A DNA stretch of 16,765 nt from Flavobacteriales bacterium (GCA_002697505.1 NZWA01000070.1:15913-32677); one strand, 5' to 3'; numbered from the stretch's first letter, positions 6,476-14,789 are shown. Program-made: numbers and translations. Notes: a model not told the origin generated them from the sequence alone.

Positions 6476-7370
6476 AAGAGAATTTATTAAAAAAAGTAGT
6501 TTAACCATCCTTGCTTCAACATTATCACCACAGCTAACATTTGGAAGTAAAAAAGATGTTAAAATTACTATTTTACATACAAATGATATGCATAGCCATA
6601 TTGAACCCTTTAAGAGAGGAAGAAATAAAGGACTAGGTGGTATGGCAAAACGAGCGACTATAATAAAAAAAATACGAGACAAAGAAAAAAATGTCTTATT
6701 ATTTGATGCTGGAGACATTTTTCAAGGAACTCCATATTTTAACTTTTTTGGTGGAGAAATAGAATTCAAGTTAATGAGTAAATTAAAATATGATGCTGCA
6801 ACATTAGGAAATCATGATTTTGATAACGGACTTGAAGGTCTAAAAAAACAACTCCCTCATGCTAATTTTCCGTTTTTAACTGCAAATTATGATTTTTCAG
6901 AAACAATACTTAAAGATAAATTTGCTCCTTATAAGATTTTTAAAAGAGATCACATCAAAATAGGAGTTTTCGGAATTGGAATTGATCTCGAAAATTTGGT
7001 GCCAAAAAAACTATATGGAAAAACTAAATATCTTGATCCTATTAAAATATCAAATAAATATGCAAAAAAACTAAAAGATTTAAATTGTGATTTAGTTGTA
7101 TGCCTATCACATTTAGGCTATAAATACAATAATGATAAAGTATCGGATACTGTTTTAGCACAAAAATCACAGAATATTGATATTGTAATAGGTGGGCATA
7201 CTCATACTTTTTTAAAAAAAGCGGTTCTGATAAGAAATTTAGATAAAAAAGATGTTCTTGTTAATCAAGTTGGTTTTGGTGGAATTAATATTGGTAAGAT
7301 TGATATTCATTTTAAACAAAATAACAACAAAAAGTTAGTTGCAAAAAGCTCTATTTTTGTTAAAAATTAA
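6465..7370 (+). CDS. Tat-exported 5'-nucleotidase metallophosphatase domain protein
   Basis: The product is 301 residues from MKNRREFIKKSSLTILAST, a twin-arginine signal (R4-R5-E-F-I-K) with a short hydrophobic stretch; the eight upstream in-frame codons would spoil this and are left out. The two-metal calcineurin-like site is complete: DMH (41-43), GD (83-84), GNHDF (115-119), SHLG (His216) and GGHTH (243-247). It ends after the phosphatase domain, with no nucleotide-binding C-terminal domain, which is instead the preceding lipoprotein. Together they should dephosphorylate nucleotides outside the cytoplasmic membrane and release phosphate and nucleosides. Tat export implies the protein is folded, perhaps with metal, before transport. 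The ATG lies inside the upstream gene, so translation is probably coupled. Confidence 0.9.
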   Translation: MKNRREFIKKSSLTILASTLSPQLTFGSKKDVKITILHTNDMHSHIEPFKRGRNKGLGGMAKRATIIKKIRDKEKNVLLFDAGDIFQGTPYFNFFGGEIEFKLMSKLKYDAATLGNHDFDNGLEGLKKQLPHANFPFLTANYDFSETILKDKFAPYKIFKRDHIKIGVFGIGIDLENLVPKKLYGKTKYLDPIKISNKYAKKLKDLNCDLVVCLSHLGYKYNNDKVSDTVLAQKSQNIDIVIGGHTHTFLKKAVLIRNLDKKDVLVNQVGFGGINIGKIDIHFKQNNNKKLVAKSSIFVKN

Positions 7371-7556
7371 TACAAAAACATTAAAAAAAATCGTTATTTT
7401 ATCTAAATTTTCAATTACTGCTATCATGTAAAATTGTACTGTAAAAAAAAGTTTAAAGTCAAGTGCCAAATTTCTTTTTTATTAACGATAAGTTTTTCAT
7501 ATTTGCTGATACCAAAACAAAAAAATATTATTACTAACTTAAATTAAAATCTAATA
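7371..7556. other. Intergenic region before dnaA, longest gap in the window
   Basis: This 186-bp AT-rich gap presumably holds the dnaA promoter. The best -7 candidate is CATATTTG at 7498-7505, one base off TAnnTTTG. A 7-bp inverted pair ATCGTTA (7390-7396) and TAACGAT (7483-7489) is present. I see no TTATCCACA-type DnaA box on either strand and no small ORF worth calling, so I do not call an origin here. Confidence 0.5.
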
Positions 7557-8987
7557 ATGCCAAATACAGATTGTCAAGAAATTTGGGATAATTGTCTTTC
7601 AATAATTAGAGACAATGTAACTGCACAAAATTTTAAAACATGGTTTAAACCAATAAAAGCAGTAAAGCTAGACAACAAGATTTTAACCATTCAAGTTCCG
7701 AGTCAATTTTTTTACGAATGGCTTGAAAATAATTATATTACCTTAATTAAAAAGGCAATTAAAAGAGAGCTAGGTAAAGAAGCAAAACTTGAATATAACA
7801 TCCTACTTGAAACATCATCAGGAAAAAAACCTTATGTAACAAAAATTCCAAGTAACGAACAAGATAAGATTAAAAACGCTCCAATTAATATGCCAATAAG
7901 TATGGAGCAAAGCTCTATAAGAAATCCGTTTATCATTCCAGGTCTTCAAAAAATCCAAATCAACCCTCAACTAAATGAATCTTACACTTTTGACTCATTT
8001 GTAGAAGGAGAATGCAATAGGTTAGCAAGATCAGCAGGTTTTGCAGTAGCTCAAAACCCAGGAGGAACAGCTTTTAATCCTCTTTTTATATATGGAAACG
8101 GTGGTCTTGGAAAAACACACTTAGCAAATGCAATTGGAATTGATGTAAAAAATAATTTTCCAGAAAAAACAGTTCTATATGTTTCTGCAGATAAATTTCA
8201 AACACAATTTGTTGACGCTATAATGGACAATCGAAAAAATGATTTCGTTCATTTTTATCAATCTATTGACGTGTTAATTATTGATGATGTACAATTTTTA
8301 TGCGGTAAAGAAAAAACACAAGATATATTTTTTCATATTTTTAATCACTTACACCAAAACAAAAAACAAATTATTTTAACATCAGATAAGGCTCCAGTAG
8401 ATATCATTGGTATGGAACAAAGATTGCTTTCAAGATTTAAATGGGGACTATCTTCTGACCTACAATCACCTGGGTTAGAAACAAGACTTGCAATACTAAA
8501 GAAAAAAATCAAAAAAGATGGCATCAATATTCCATATGAAGTTATCGAATACATTGCATACTCAATAACTTCAAATGTTAGAGAATTAGAAGGCGCACTT
8601 ATTTCACTACTAGCTCAATCGTCATTAAACCAAAAAAAAATAACAATTGACTTAGCAAAAAATATGCTAGACAAATTTGTTAAAAATACTGTCAGAGAAG
8701 TTTCAATCGACTATATTCAAAAAGTAGTATGTGACTATTTCAATATTCCAATTGAAACAATGAAATCAAAGACAAGAAAAAGAGAAATTGTACAGTGCCG
8801 ACAACTTGCTATGTACTTTTCTAAGCAAATGACAAAAAACTCATTAGCAATGATTGGAAAATATTGTGGAAACAAAGATCACGCAACGGTTCTTCATGCT
8901 TGTAAAACTGTAAATAATTTATCAGATACAGACAAAAGGTTTAAAGGTTATATTTCAGATATTGAGAAAAAATTGACTCTCTCATAG
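7557..8987 (+). CDS. dnaA: Chromosomal replication initiator protein DnaA
   Basis: The 476-residue product has all four DnaA domains. Domain I (about 1-80) begins with CQEIWDNCLSIIRDNV and TWFKPI; a variable linker (about 85-135) follows. The AAA+ domain has Walker A GNGGLGKT (180-187), Walker B LIIDDVQF (240-247), sensor 1 ILTSD (273-277), the arginine-finger region RLLSRF (289-294) and sensor 2 in VRELEGAL (341-348). Domain IV (about 380-476) ends in the DNA-binding signature GNKDHATVLHACK (438-450). DnaA binds origin boxes as an ATP complex and opens the duplex. Two bases separate its stop from the phosphatase gene, giving the flavobacterial order dnaA, tyrosine phosphatase, SAM methylase. 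Confidence 0.98.
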   Translation: MPNTDCQEIWDNCLSIIRDNVTAQNFKTWFKPIKAVKLDNKILTIQVPSQFFYEWLENNYITLIKKAIKRELGKEAKLEYNILLETSSGKKPYVTKIPSNEQDKIKNAPINMPISMEQSSIRNPFIIPGLQKIQINPQLNESYTFDSFVEGECNRLARSAGFAVAQNPGGTAFNPLFIYGNGGLGKTHLANAIGIDVKNNFPEKTVLYVSADKFQTQFVDAIMDNRKNDFVHFYQSIDVLIIDDVQFLCGKEKTQDIFFHIFNHLHQNKKQIILTSDKAPVDIIGMEQRLLSRFKWGLSSDLQSPGLETRLAILKKKIKKDGINIPYEVIEYIAYSITSNVRELEGALISLLAQSSLNQKKITIDLAKNMLDKFVKNTVREVSIDYIQKVVCDYFNIPIETMKSKTRKREIVQCRQLAMYFSKQMTKNSLAMIGKYCGNKDHATVLHACKTVNNLSDTDKRFKGYISDIEKKLTLS

Positions 8988-8989
8988 AC

Positions 8990-9436
8990 ATGAAAATTTT
9001 AATGGTATGTTTAGGAAATATTTGTAGATCTCCTTTAGCAGAAGGGATATTAAAAAGTAAAGCAAAGAATCTTAACTTAACCGTTGATTCAGCTGGAACT
9101 GCAAATTATCATATTGGTAAAAATCCTGATATAAGATCTATTGAAATTGCAAAAAAACATGGTATTGATATTAAAAATCAAATTGCACGACAATTTACAA
9201 AACATGACTTCAAAAATTTTGATGTTATTTATGCAATGGACAAACAAAACTACTACGATATTATTCAAAAAGCTTCAAGTGATTTTGATAAAAAAAAAGT
9301 AAAATTAATTCTTAATGAAATTAATAGCAACATAGATTCAGTTCCAGACCCATATTATGGTGGGGAGAATGGCTTCAACAAAGTTTATGAGATGCTTGAT
9401 AAAGCATGCGAAAAAATCATTTTTGATTTTGAATAA
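8990..9436 (+). CDS. Low-molecular-weight protein-tyrosine phosphatase
   Basis: The 148-residue protein starts MKILMVCLGNICRSP, the family's P-loop C-x5-R with nucleophile Cys7 and Arg13. The DPYYGG segment supplies general acid Asp120. Length and spacing are normal for the family, and the protein is cytoplasmic. It removes phosphate from tyrosine (or, in some members, arginine) residues; substrates here are unknown. It starts 2 bp after dnaA and its end overlaps the next gene by 8 bp, so the three genes form one translationally linked unit. No tyrosine kinase or capsule gene is nearby, so a role in polysaccharide export is not supported by context. Confidence 0.95.
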   Translation: MKILMVCLGNICRSPLAEGILKSKAKNLNLTVDSAGTANYHIGKNPDIRSIEIAKKHGIDIKNQIARQFTKHDFKNFDVIYAMDKQNYYDIIQKASSDFDKKKVKLILNEINSNIDSVPDPYYGGENGFNKVYEMLDKACEKIIFDFE

Positions 9437-10133
9437 AGGAAGTATATATCTAATTCCAAATTTTATTTCAAGCGATAACGACAAAAGTTACCTGTCTTAT
9501 GAAGTTGAAAAAATAATTTGTCGAATCAATATATTTATAGTTGAAAATATCAGGTCTGCAAGAAGATTTATTAGAAAAATTGACAAAGAAAAAAACATAG
9601 ATGAAATTGTATTTTTTGAATACGGAAAGTATAGCAACCTTAACTTTGATAAAGATATATTAAGCTTAATTCTCAATGGTAAAAGTATTGGTATAATTTC
9701 TGAATCTGGCCTTCCTTGTGTAGCAGATCCAGGAGCAAGTATTGTTGAACATGCACATGATTTTGATATTGAAGTGGTACCAGTCTCAGGGCCTAATTCT
9801 ATTGTTTTAGCTTTGATTTCGTCAGGAATGAATGGCCAAAACTTTGCATTTAATGGCTACTTACCAATACATAAAAAAGAAAGAAAAATAAAAATTATAG
9901 AATTAGAAAAGAAAGCTAAAAAAGAAAATCAAACTCAGATTTTTATTGAAACACCCTATAGAAACAATCAATTATTTTCTGCTATTTTAGAAAATTGTAA
10001 TTTAAACACAAAATTGTGTGTGGCAATGGACATTTCATCTAAAAAACAATTTATTAAAACAAAATCAATTTATGAATGGAAAAGTTTAAACTTAATTTTA
10101 AATAAGGTTCCATGTGTTTTTATAATTCAATAA
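9429..10133 (+). CDS. RsmI-like SAM-dependent methyltransferase (tetrapyrrole methylase fold), TTG start
   Basis: The protein is 234 residues if read from the TTG at 9429, giving (M)NKGSIYLIPNF. The tetrapyrrole methylase fold is shown by SIYLIP at the start, ENIRSARRFIRK (39-50), GIISESGLPCVADPGAS (88-104), VVPVSGPNSIVLALISSGMNG (117-136), FNGYLPI and FIETPYRN. It is the short flavobacterial relative of RsmI, which 2'-O-methylates C1402 of 16S rRNA in E. coli; whether this paralogue has that target is unknown. No ATG fits: the first in-frame ATG (9357) lies 24 codons inside the phosphatase gene and gives an N-terminus unlike the family. The TTG overlaps the phosphatase stop by 8 bp, which suits coupled translation. 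Confidence 0.87.
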   Translation: MNKGSIYLIPNFISSDNDKSYLSYEVEKIICRINIFIVENIRSARRFIRKIDKEKNIDEIVFFEYGKYSNLNFDKDILSLILNGKSIGIISESGLPCVADPGASIVEHAHDFDIEVVPVSGPNSIVLALISSGMNGQNFAFNGYLPIHKKERKIKIIELEKKAKKENQTQIFIETPYRNNQLFSAILENCNLNTKLCVAMDISSKKQFIKTKSIYEWKSLNLILNKVPCVFIIQ

Positions 10134-10164
10134 GTTTTTAGATAAAAATAGATTAAGTAATTTT

Positions 10165-10172
10165 TATATTTG
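10165..10172 (+). promoter_or_regulatory. -7 element (TATATTTG) for divIC, 4 nt from the start codon
   Basis: TATATTTG matches TAnnTTTG exactly and is followed by CTTT and then the ATG at 10177. Transcription would start at or next to the ATG, implying a leaderless mRNA. No TTG is seen at the -33 position. Confidence 0.4.
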
Positions 10173-10176
10173 CTTT

Positions 10177-10491
10177 ATGAAGTATATTAAGTATGTATTA
10201 AAATTTATACCAAAACCTTTAAGAAACATATATGTTTCAAGTACAATTTTTTTCATTTTTTGGATTCTATTAATTGACGACTATAATCTTCTTAAACAAC
10301 GTAAAATTCAACAGAAAATTGATGAACTAACTGAACAAAAAAAATATTATATCTCTGAAATAAAAAAAGATAGTGTTGAATTGATTGATTTGAAAACTAA
10401 AAAAAGTAAGCAAGAAAAATTTGCAAGAGAGAAGTTTTTAATGAAAAAAGATAATGAAGATCTATATATAATAAGAAAAAAAAATGAGTAA
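10177..10491 (+). CDS. FtsB/DivIC-like septum formation initiator
   Basis: The 104-residue protein has a basic N-terminus, one membrane segment (about 18-34, rich in Phe, Ile and Leu), a coiled coil (about 37-78, LKQRKIQQKIDELTEQKKYY) and the conserved tail EKFAREKFLMKK with DLYIIR. This is the layout of the DivIC/FtsB family, single-pass division proteins that join FtsL and FtsQ/DivIB to activate septal peptidoglycan synthesis; the coiled coil faces the periplasm. In flavobacteria a gene of this type often precedes methylmalonyl-CoA mutase genes, as here. Its end overlaps the mutase gene by 8 bp, so translation may be coupled although the functions are unrelated. Confidence 0.85.
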   Translation: MKYIKYVLKFIPKPLRNIYVSSTIFFIFWILLIDDYNLLKQRKIQQKIDELTEQKKYYISEIKKDSVELIDLKTKKSKQEKFAREKFLMKKDNEDLYIIRKKNE

Positions 10492-13400
10492 TATATTAGA
10501 GGATTTTAATGCGATTTCCAAAGAACAGTGGGAAAAAAAAATTAAAGAAGACTTAACTAAAATTCAATTAAAGACTAAAACAATAAAATTCGAAGATATT
10601 GAAATATCCCCAATTTATCATCATGAAGATAATCTTAAGAGTTTAAATTGTAATTATCCATCAAAATGGAACATATTTAGTTACATAGAAAATAATGATC
10701 CAATAATATCAAATCAAAAAGCAGTTCAGGCAATAAAAAATAATGCTGATGGAATTTACTTTTCCAAGGCAAACAATTTGGATGTATTACTACAGAATAT
10801 TGATTTAGAAAAAATCAAAATTCATTTTGAAGAATTTGATTTAAAATTACTTGAAAATGTAAAATATAACAATCTATCAAAAAAAATAAATGGATATGTT
10901 CATTCTGAAAAATTTAATCATATACATAACCTCAACTACACTATATTTTCAAACGGTAAAACTATTAAAGAACAAATAAAATCTGCACTAAACAAAGGAC
11001 TTGCTTTTACGGGGAATCCACAGTTTCACTTTGAAATAGGTGATAATTATTTTCTTGAAATTGCTAAGTTAAAAGCCTTTAGAATTTTATGGGAAAATAA
11101 AAGTGGCAAAAATGCTCATATCTTTGCTAGCACTAGCCTTAAAAACAAAAGTAAGGCAGAGCCATATAATAATATTATAAAAACTACAGTGGAATGTATG
11201 TCCGCAATTTTTGGCGGCGCTAATAGTATTATGATCAAACCTTATAATTTCAATTTTGAACAACCAACTGAAAAATCTGAAAGAATCTCAATCAATCAAC
11301 AAATTATTTTAAAATATGAAAGCTATTTAGATAAAGTTATTGATCCTACTAAAGGATCCTACTATATTGATTATTTAATCTCAGAAATAATTAAAGATTA
11401 TCAAATTAATACTAATAAAAATAAAAAATCATTTAAAAATAAAGATTTTTTTATAAGTGCTGAAGGTATTAAAATTCAAAAAGAATATTCACAAACAGAT
11501 AATAAAAAAATAGAGCATTTAAAATTTGATGGCGCTGGAATAAGTCCAAATTTAAGAGGGCCTTATTCAACTATGTATACAACCAGGCCATGGACAATAA
11601 GACAATATGCTGGATTTTCAACAGCTGAAGAATCAAATAAATTTTATAAAGAAAATTTATCAAAAGGTCAAAAGGGATTATCTGTTGCATTTGATTTAGC
11701 AACTCATAGAGGATATGACTCTGACCACGAACGTGTTTTTGGAGATGTTGGCATGGCTGGTGTTGCTATCGATACAGTTGAGGATATGAAAGTTTTATTC
11801 AAAGACATTCCTTTAGATAAAATGTCAGTTTCTATGACTATGAACGGTGCAGTTCTTCCAATACTAGCATTTTACATTGTAGCTGCAGAAGAACAAGGTG
11901 TAAATATGAAAGATCTTTCAGGAACTATTCAGAATGATATTCTAAAAGAATTTATGGTGAGAAATACATATATATACCCCCCAAAAGAATCGATGCAAAT
12001 TGTTTCTGATATATTTAAATTTACATCGAAAAATATGCCAAAATTTAATAGTATATCTATTTCTGGCTATCACATGCAAGAGGCTGGTGCAACAGCAGAT
12101 ATTGAACTAGCATACACTTTAGCAAACGGTATGGAATATATTAAAACTGGAATTAGAGCTGGATTAAATATTGATGAGTTCGCACCACGTCTTTCATTTT
12201 TTTGGGGAATTGGAATGAACCATTTTATGGAGGTTGCTAAAATGAGAGCTGCTAGACTACTATGGGCTAAAATAGTAAAGAAATTTAATCCCAAAAATGA
12301 AAAATCTATGATGCTTAGAACTCACTGTCAAACAAGTGGCTGGAGTTTAACCAAGCAGGACCCATTTAACAACATTACAAGAACTTGCGTTGAGGCAATG
12401 TCAGCAGTAATAGGTGGAACACAAAGTTTACATACTAACGCATTGGATGAAGCAATTGCTCTTCCAACTAAATTTTCTGCTAAAATAGCTAGAGACACTC
12501 AAATATTTCTTCAAAAAGAAAGTGGGATTTGTAATACTGTGGATCCATACGGAGGATCATTTTATGTTGAAAATTTAACACATGAAATTGCTAGAAAGTC
12601 ATGGGATCATATTCAAGAAATTGAAAAGCTAGGAGGAATGACAAAAGCAATGGAAACAGGAATACCAAAAATGAAAATTGAAAATGCAGCAACAAAAAAA
12701 CAAGCCAGGATAGATAGTAAATCTGATATTATAATTGGTGTAAACAAAAATCAAATAGAAAATGAAGAAGAAAAGCTTAAAATTTTAGAAATCGACAACC
12801 AATTAGTTCGTAAATCACAAATTAGAAAAATAGAAAAAATAAAGAAAATTCGAAATAACAATAAAGTTAAAGATGCATTAAATAATATCACCAAATGTTG
12901 TGAAAATAATAAAGGAAATCTTTTAGATCTCGCAATTATTGCAACAAAACATAGAGCTACATTAGGTGAAATATCATTTGCAATAGAAAAAAAGTTTGGT
13001 AGATTTACAGCTAATAATCAAATGATAAGCGGTTCATACAAAATGGAACTAGAAAATAATATGCAATTTAAAAAAGCTCTTGAACTATCTGATAAATTTG
13101 CTAATAAAGAAGGAAGAAGAGCAAGAATAATGATTGCGAAAATGGGACAGGATGGTCATGATAGAGGCGCTAGAGTTATAGCAAGTTCATTTGCTGATTT
13201 GGGTTTTGATGTTGATATTGCTCCTTTGTTCCAAACTCCTAAAGAAGTAGCTAAACAAGCAATAGAAAATGATGTACATATACTTGGGATTTCTTCATTA
13301 GCTGCTGGACATAAAACATTAATTCCAGAAGTAATTAAAGAATTAAAGAAATATAAAAAATCAGACATATTGATTATTGCCGGCGGTGTAATACCGACAC

Positions 13401-13504
13401 AAGATCATGAATTTTTGCGAAAATCTGGAGTTGATTTTATATTTGGACCTGGAAGTGTAATTGCAGAATCTGCAATTAATATTCTCAATAAATTAATTAA
13501 CTAA
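10484..13504 (+). CDS. mutB: Methylmalonyl-CoA mutase, small and large subunits fused in one polypeptide
   Basis: This is a 1006-residue protein. Residues about 320-1006 are a complete catalytic subunit: LRGPYSTMYTTRPWTIRQYAGFST (with substrate Tyr375), SGYHMQEAGATA (His530), the APRLSFFWGIGMNHF barrel segment, and a C-terminal B12 domain with DGHDRG (890-895, axial ligand His892), SSL (937-939) and GG (967-968). Residues about 1-305 resemble the non-catalytic small subunit MutA: FNAISKEQWEKKIKEDL at the start and NYFLEIAKLKAFRILW, EPYNNIIKTTVECMSAIFGG and SYLDKVIDPTKGSYYI later. Residues 188-254 align with 579-655 of the same protein. A Lys/Asn-rich linker (about 304-322) joins the halves. 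The small part is short and lacks its own C-terminal domain. The enzyme interconverts methylmalonyl-CoA and succinyl-CoA using adenosylcobalamin. In most Bacteroidota mutA and mutB are separate. No MeaB-type GTPase gene is in view. Confidence 0.93.
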   Translation: MSNILEDFNAISKEQWEKKIKEDLTKIQLKTKTIKFEDIEISPIYHHEDNLKSLNCNYPSKWNIFSYIENNDPIISNQKAVQAIKNNADGIYFSKANNLDVLLQNIDLEKIKIHFEEFDLKLLENVKYNNLSKKINGYVHSEKFNHIHNLNYTIFSNGKTIKEQIKSALNKGLAFTGNPQFHFEIGDNYFLEIAKLKAFRILWENKSGKNAHIFASTSLKNKSKAEPYNNIIKTTVECMSAIFGGANSIMIKPYNFNFEQPTEKSERISINQQIILKYESYLDKVIDPTKGSYYIDYLISEIIKDYQINTNKNKKSFKNKDFFISAEGIKIQKEYSQTDNKKIEHLKFDGAGISPNLRGPYSTMYTTRPWTIRQYAGFSTAEESNKFYKENLSKGQKGLSVAFDLATHRGYDSDHERVFGDVGMAGVAIDTVEDMKVLFKDIPLDKMSVSMTMNGAVLPILAFYIVAAEEQGVNMKDLSGTIQNDILKEFMVRNTYIYPPKESMQIVSDIFKFTSKNMPKFNSISISGYHMQEAGATADIELAYTLANGMEYIKTGIRAGLNIDEFAPRLSFFWGIGMNHFMEVAKMRAARLLWAKIVKKFNPKNEKSMMLRTHCQTSGWSLTKQDPFNNITRTCVEAMSAVIGGTQSLHTNALDEAIALPTKFSAKIARDTQIFLQKESGICNTVDPYGGSFYVENLTHEIARKSWDHIQEIEKLGGMTKAMETGIPKMKIENAATKKQARIDSKSDIIIGVNKNQIENEEEKLKILEIDNQLVRKSQIRKIEKIKKIRNNNKVKDALNNITKCCENNKGNLLDLAIIATKHRATLGEISFAIEKKFGRFTANNQMISGSYKMELENNMQFKKALELSDKFANKEGRRARIMIAKMGQDGHDRGARVIASSFADLGFDVDIAPLFQTPKEVAKQAIENDVHILGISSLAAGHKTLIPEVIKELKKYKKSDILIIAGGVIPTQDHEFLRKSGVDFIFGPGSVIAESAINILNKLIN

Positions 13505-14711
13505 ATGATTGAACTGTTTGTTTAATTATTTCTACACACTCATACAATTGACTCTCATTCATTACGAGTGGAGGAGCAAATCTTATAATATCTCCATGAG
13601 TTGGTTTAGCTAATAATCCATTGTCTCTTAGTTTGAGGCAAACATCCCAAGCTTCCTTTCCGTTTTTTGGTTTGATAACAATTGCATTGAGCAAACCTTT
13701 TCCTCTTACTGTAGTTATCATATCAGTTTCAATTTTACGTAATTCTTTTCTTAAAATTTTACCTAATTTATATGCATTCTGACATAAATTTTCATCTTTT
13801 ACAACTTCAAGAGCTGCCATAACAACTTTATTAGCTAATGGATTACCTCCGTATGTAGATCCATGTTCTCCAGGTTTAATACACATCATTATTGAATCAT
13901 CTGCTAAAACAGCTGAAACTGGAAAAACTCCACCGGAAAGAGCTTTTCCTAAAATTAAAATATCTGGTCTTGCATTTTCATAATCTGTGGCTAACATTTT
14001 TCCAGTTCTAGCAATTCCGGTTTGTACCTCATCAGCAATAAACAAAACATTGTACTTATTGCATAATTCTCTAACACCTGACAGATAGCCATCATCAGGA
14101 ACTACAACACCCGCTTCTCCTTGAATTGGCTCAACCATAAAAGCAGCAACATTTGGATCTTTCAATTCATGTTCTAATGCATCTAAATCATTATACGGAA
14201 TTAGATCATATCCTGGCATATAAGGACCAAAACCTTCGTATGATGTAGGATCATCAGATGAAGAAATAGCAGCTAGTGTTCTACCCCAAAAATTTCCTTT
14301 TGCAAAAATAATTCTTGCTTTATTTTTAGGGATATTTTTTTTTTCATAACCCCACTTTCTTGCTAATTTATTAGCCGTCTCCCCTCCTTCAACTCCTGTA
14401 TTCATAGGCAACAATTTGTCGTAACCGAAAAAATTAGTTATGTATTTTTCGTATTCTCCCAGTGTATTATTGTAAAATGCTCTAGAAGTCAATGTTAGTA
14501 TGTTTGACTGATCCTTTAAAGCACTAATTATTTTAGGATGACAATGTCCCTGATTAACAGCAGAATATGCAGATAAAAAATCAAAGTACTTATTACCCTC
14601 AACATCCCATACAAAAACACCCTTTCCTTTAGATAAAACTACTGGCAATGGATGGTAATTATGCGCACCATATTTACTTTCTAAATCGATATAATATTTA
14701 GATTTTTTCAT
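13497..14711 (-). CDS. rocD: Ornithine--oxo-acid aminotransferase
   Basis: This 404-residue class III PLP aminotransferase begins with SKYGAHNYHPLPVVLSKGKG, strongly typical of ornithine aminotransferase. The PLP lysine is Lys256 in LILGKALSGG; the cofactor ring is held by Asp227 in ADEVQTG, and the phosphate site lies around NTGVEGGE (104-111). GSTYGGNPLA (284-293) is also conserved. It moves the delta-amino group of ornithine to 2-oxoglutarate, giving glutamate semialdehyde and glutamate, and links arginine breakdown to proline and glutamate. It is a single gene: its stop overlaps the mutase stop by 8 bp on the opposite strand, and the rlmD gene diverges on the other side. A promoter -7 box is 10 nt upstream, with a run of nine A bases between. 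Confidence 0.95.
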   Translation of the reverse strand: MKKSKYYIDLESKYGAHNYHPLPVVLSKGKGVFVWDVEGNKYFDFLSAYSAVNQGHCHPKIISALKDQSNILTLTSRAFYNNTLGEYEKYITNFFGYDKLLPMNTGVEGGETANKLARKWGYEKKNIPKNKARIIFAKGNFWGRTLAAISSSDDPTSYEGFGPYMPGYDLIPYNDLDALEHELKDPNVAAFMVEPIQGEAGVVVPDDGYLSGVRELCNKYNVLFIADEVQTGIARTGKMLATDYENARPDILILGKALSGGVFPVSAVLADDSIMMCIKPGEHGSTYGGNPLANKVVMAALEVVKDENLCQNAYKLGKILRKELRKIETDMITTVRGKGLLNAIVIKPKNGKEAWDVCLKLRDNGLLAKPTHGDIIRFAPPLVMNESQLYECVEIIKQTVQSFS

Positions 14712-14721
14712 TTTTTTTTTA

Positions 14722-14729
14722 CAAATATA
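14722..14729 (-). promoter_or_regulatory. -7 element (TATATTTG) for rocD
   Basis: The minus strand reads TATATTTG, an exact TAnnTTTG match, 10 nt before the rocD ATG. The leader, if any, would be only about five A bases. No clear -33 TTG. Confidence 0.42.
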
Positions 14730-14777
14730 AAGTATACATATTAAATTTTTATATTATAAATTATTGAATTAAAAATT

Positions 14778-14785
14778 TAATTTTG
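14778..14785 (+). promoter_or_regulatory. -7 element (TAATTTTG) for rlmD, 4 nt from the start codon
   Basis: TAATTTTG is an exact TAnnTTTG match followed by TCAC and the ATG at 14790. The spacing to ATG is the same as in the divIC promoter, again implying a leaderless or nearly leaderless transcript. Confidence 0.42.
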
Positions 14786-14789
14786 TCAC

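Noticed and set aside
7371..7556. Replication origin in the gap before dnaA
   Set aside because: The gap is short and no TTATCCACA-like box or repeated 9-mer was found. The 7-bp inverted pair there is within what chance gives in such AT-rich DNA.
9357..9428. N-terminal extension of the RsmI-like methylase from the ATG at 9357
   Set aside because: The extra 24 residues are an out-of-frame reading of the phosphatase C-terminus and do not resemble the family's N-terminus.
10484..11450. Possibility that the mutase N-terminal part is a separate gene joined by sequencing error
   Set aside because: The frame is continuous, the linker has typical local codon use, and there is no nearby start with an upstream signal at the junction; kept as a fusion, but reads should be checked.
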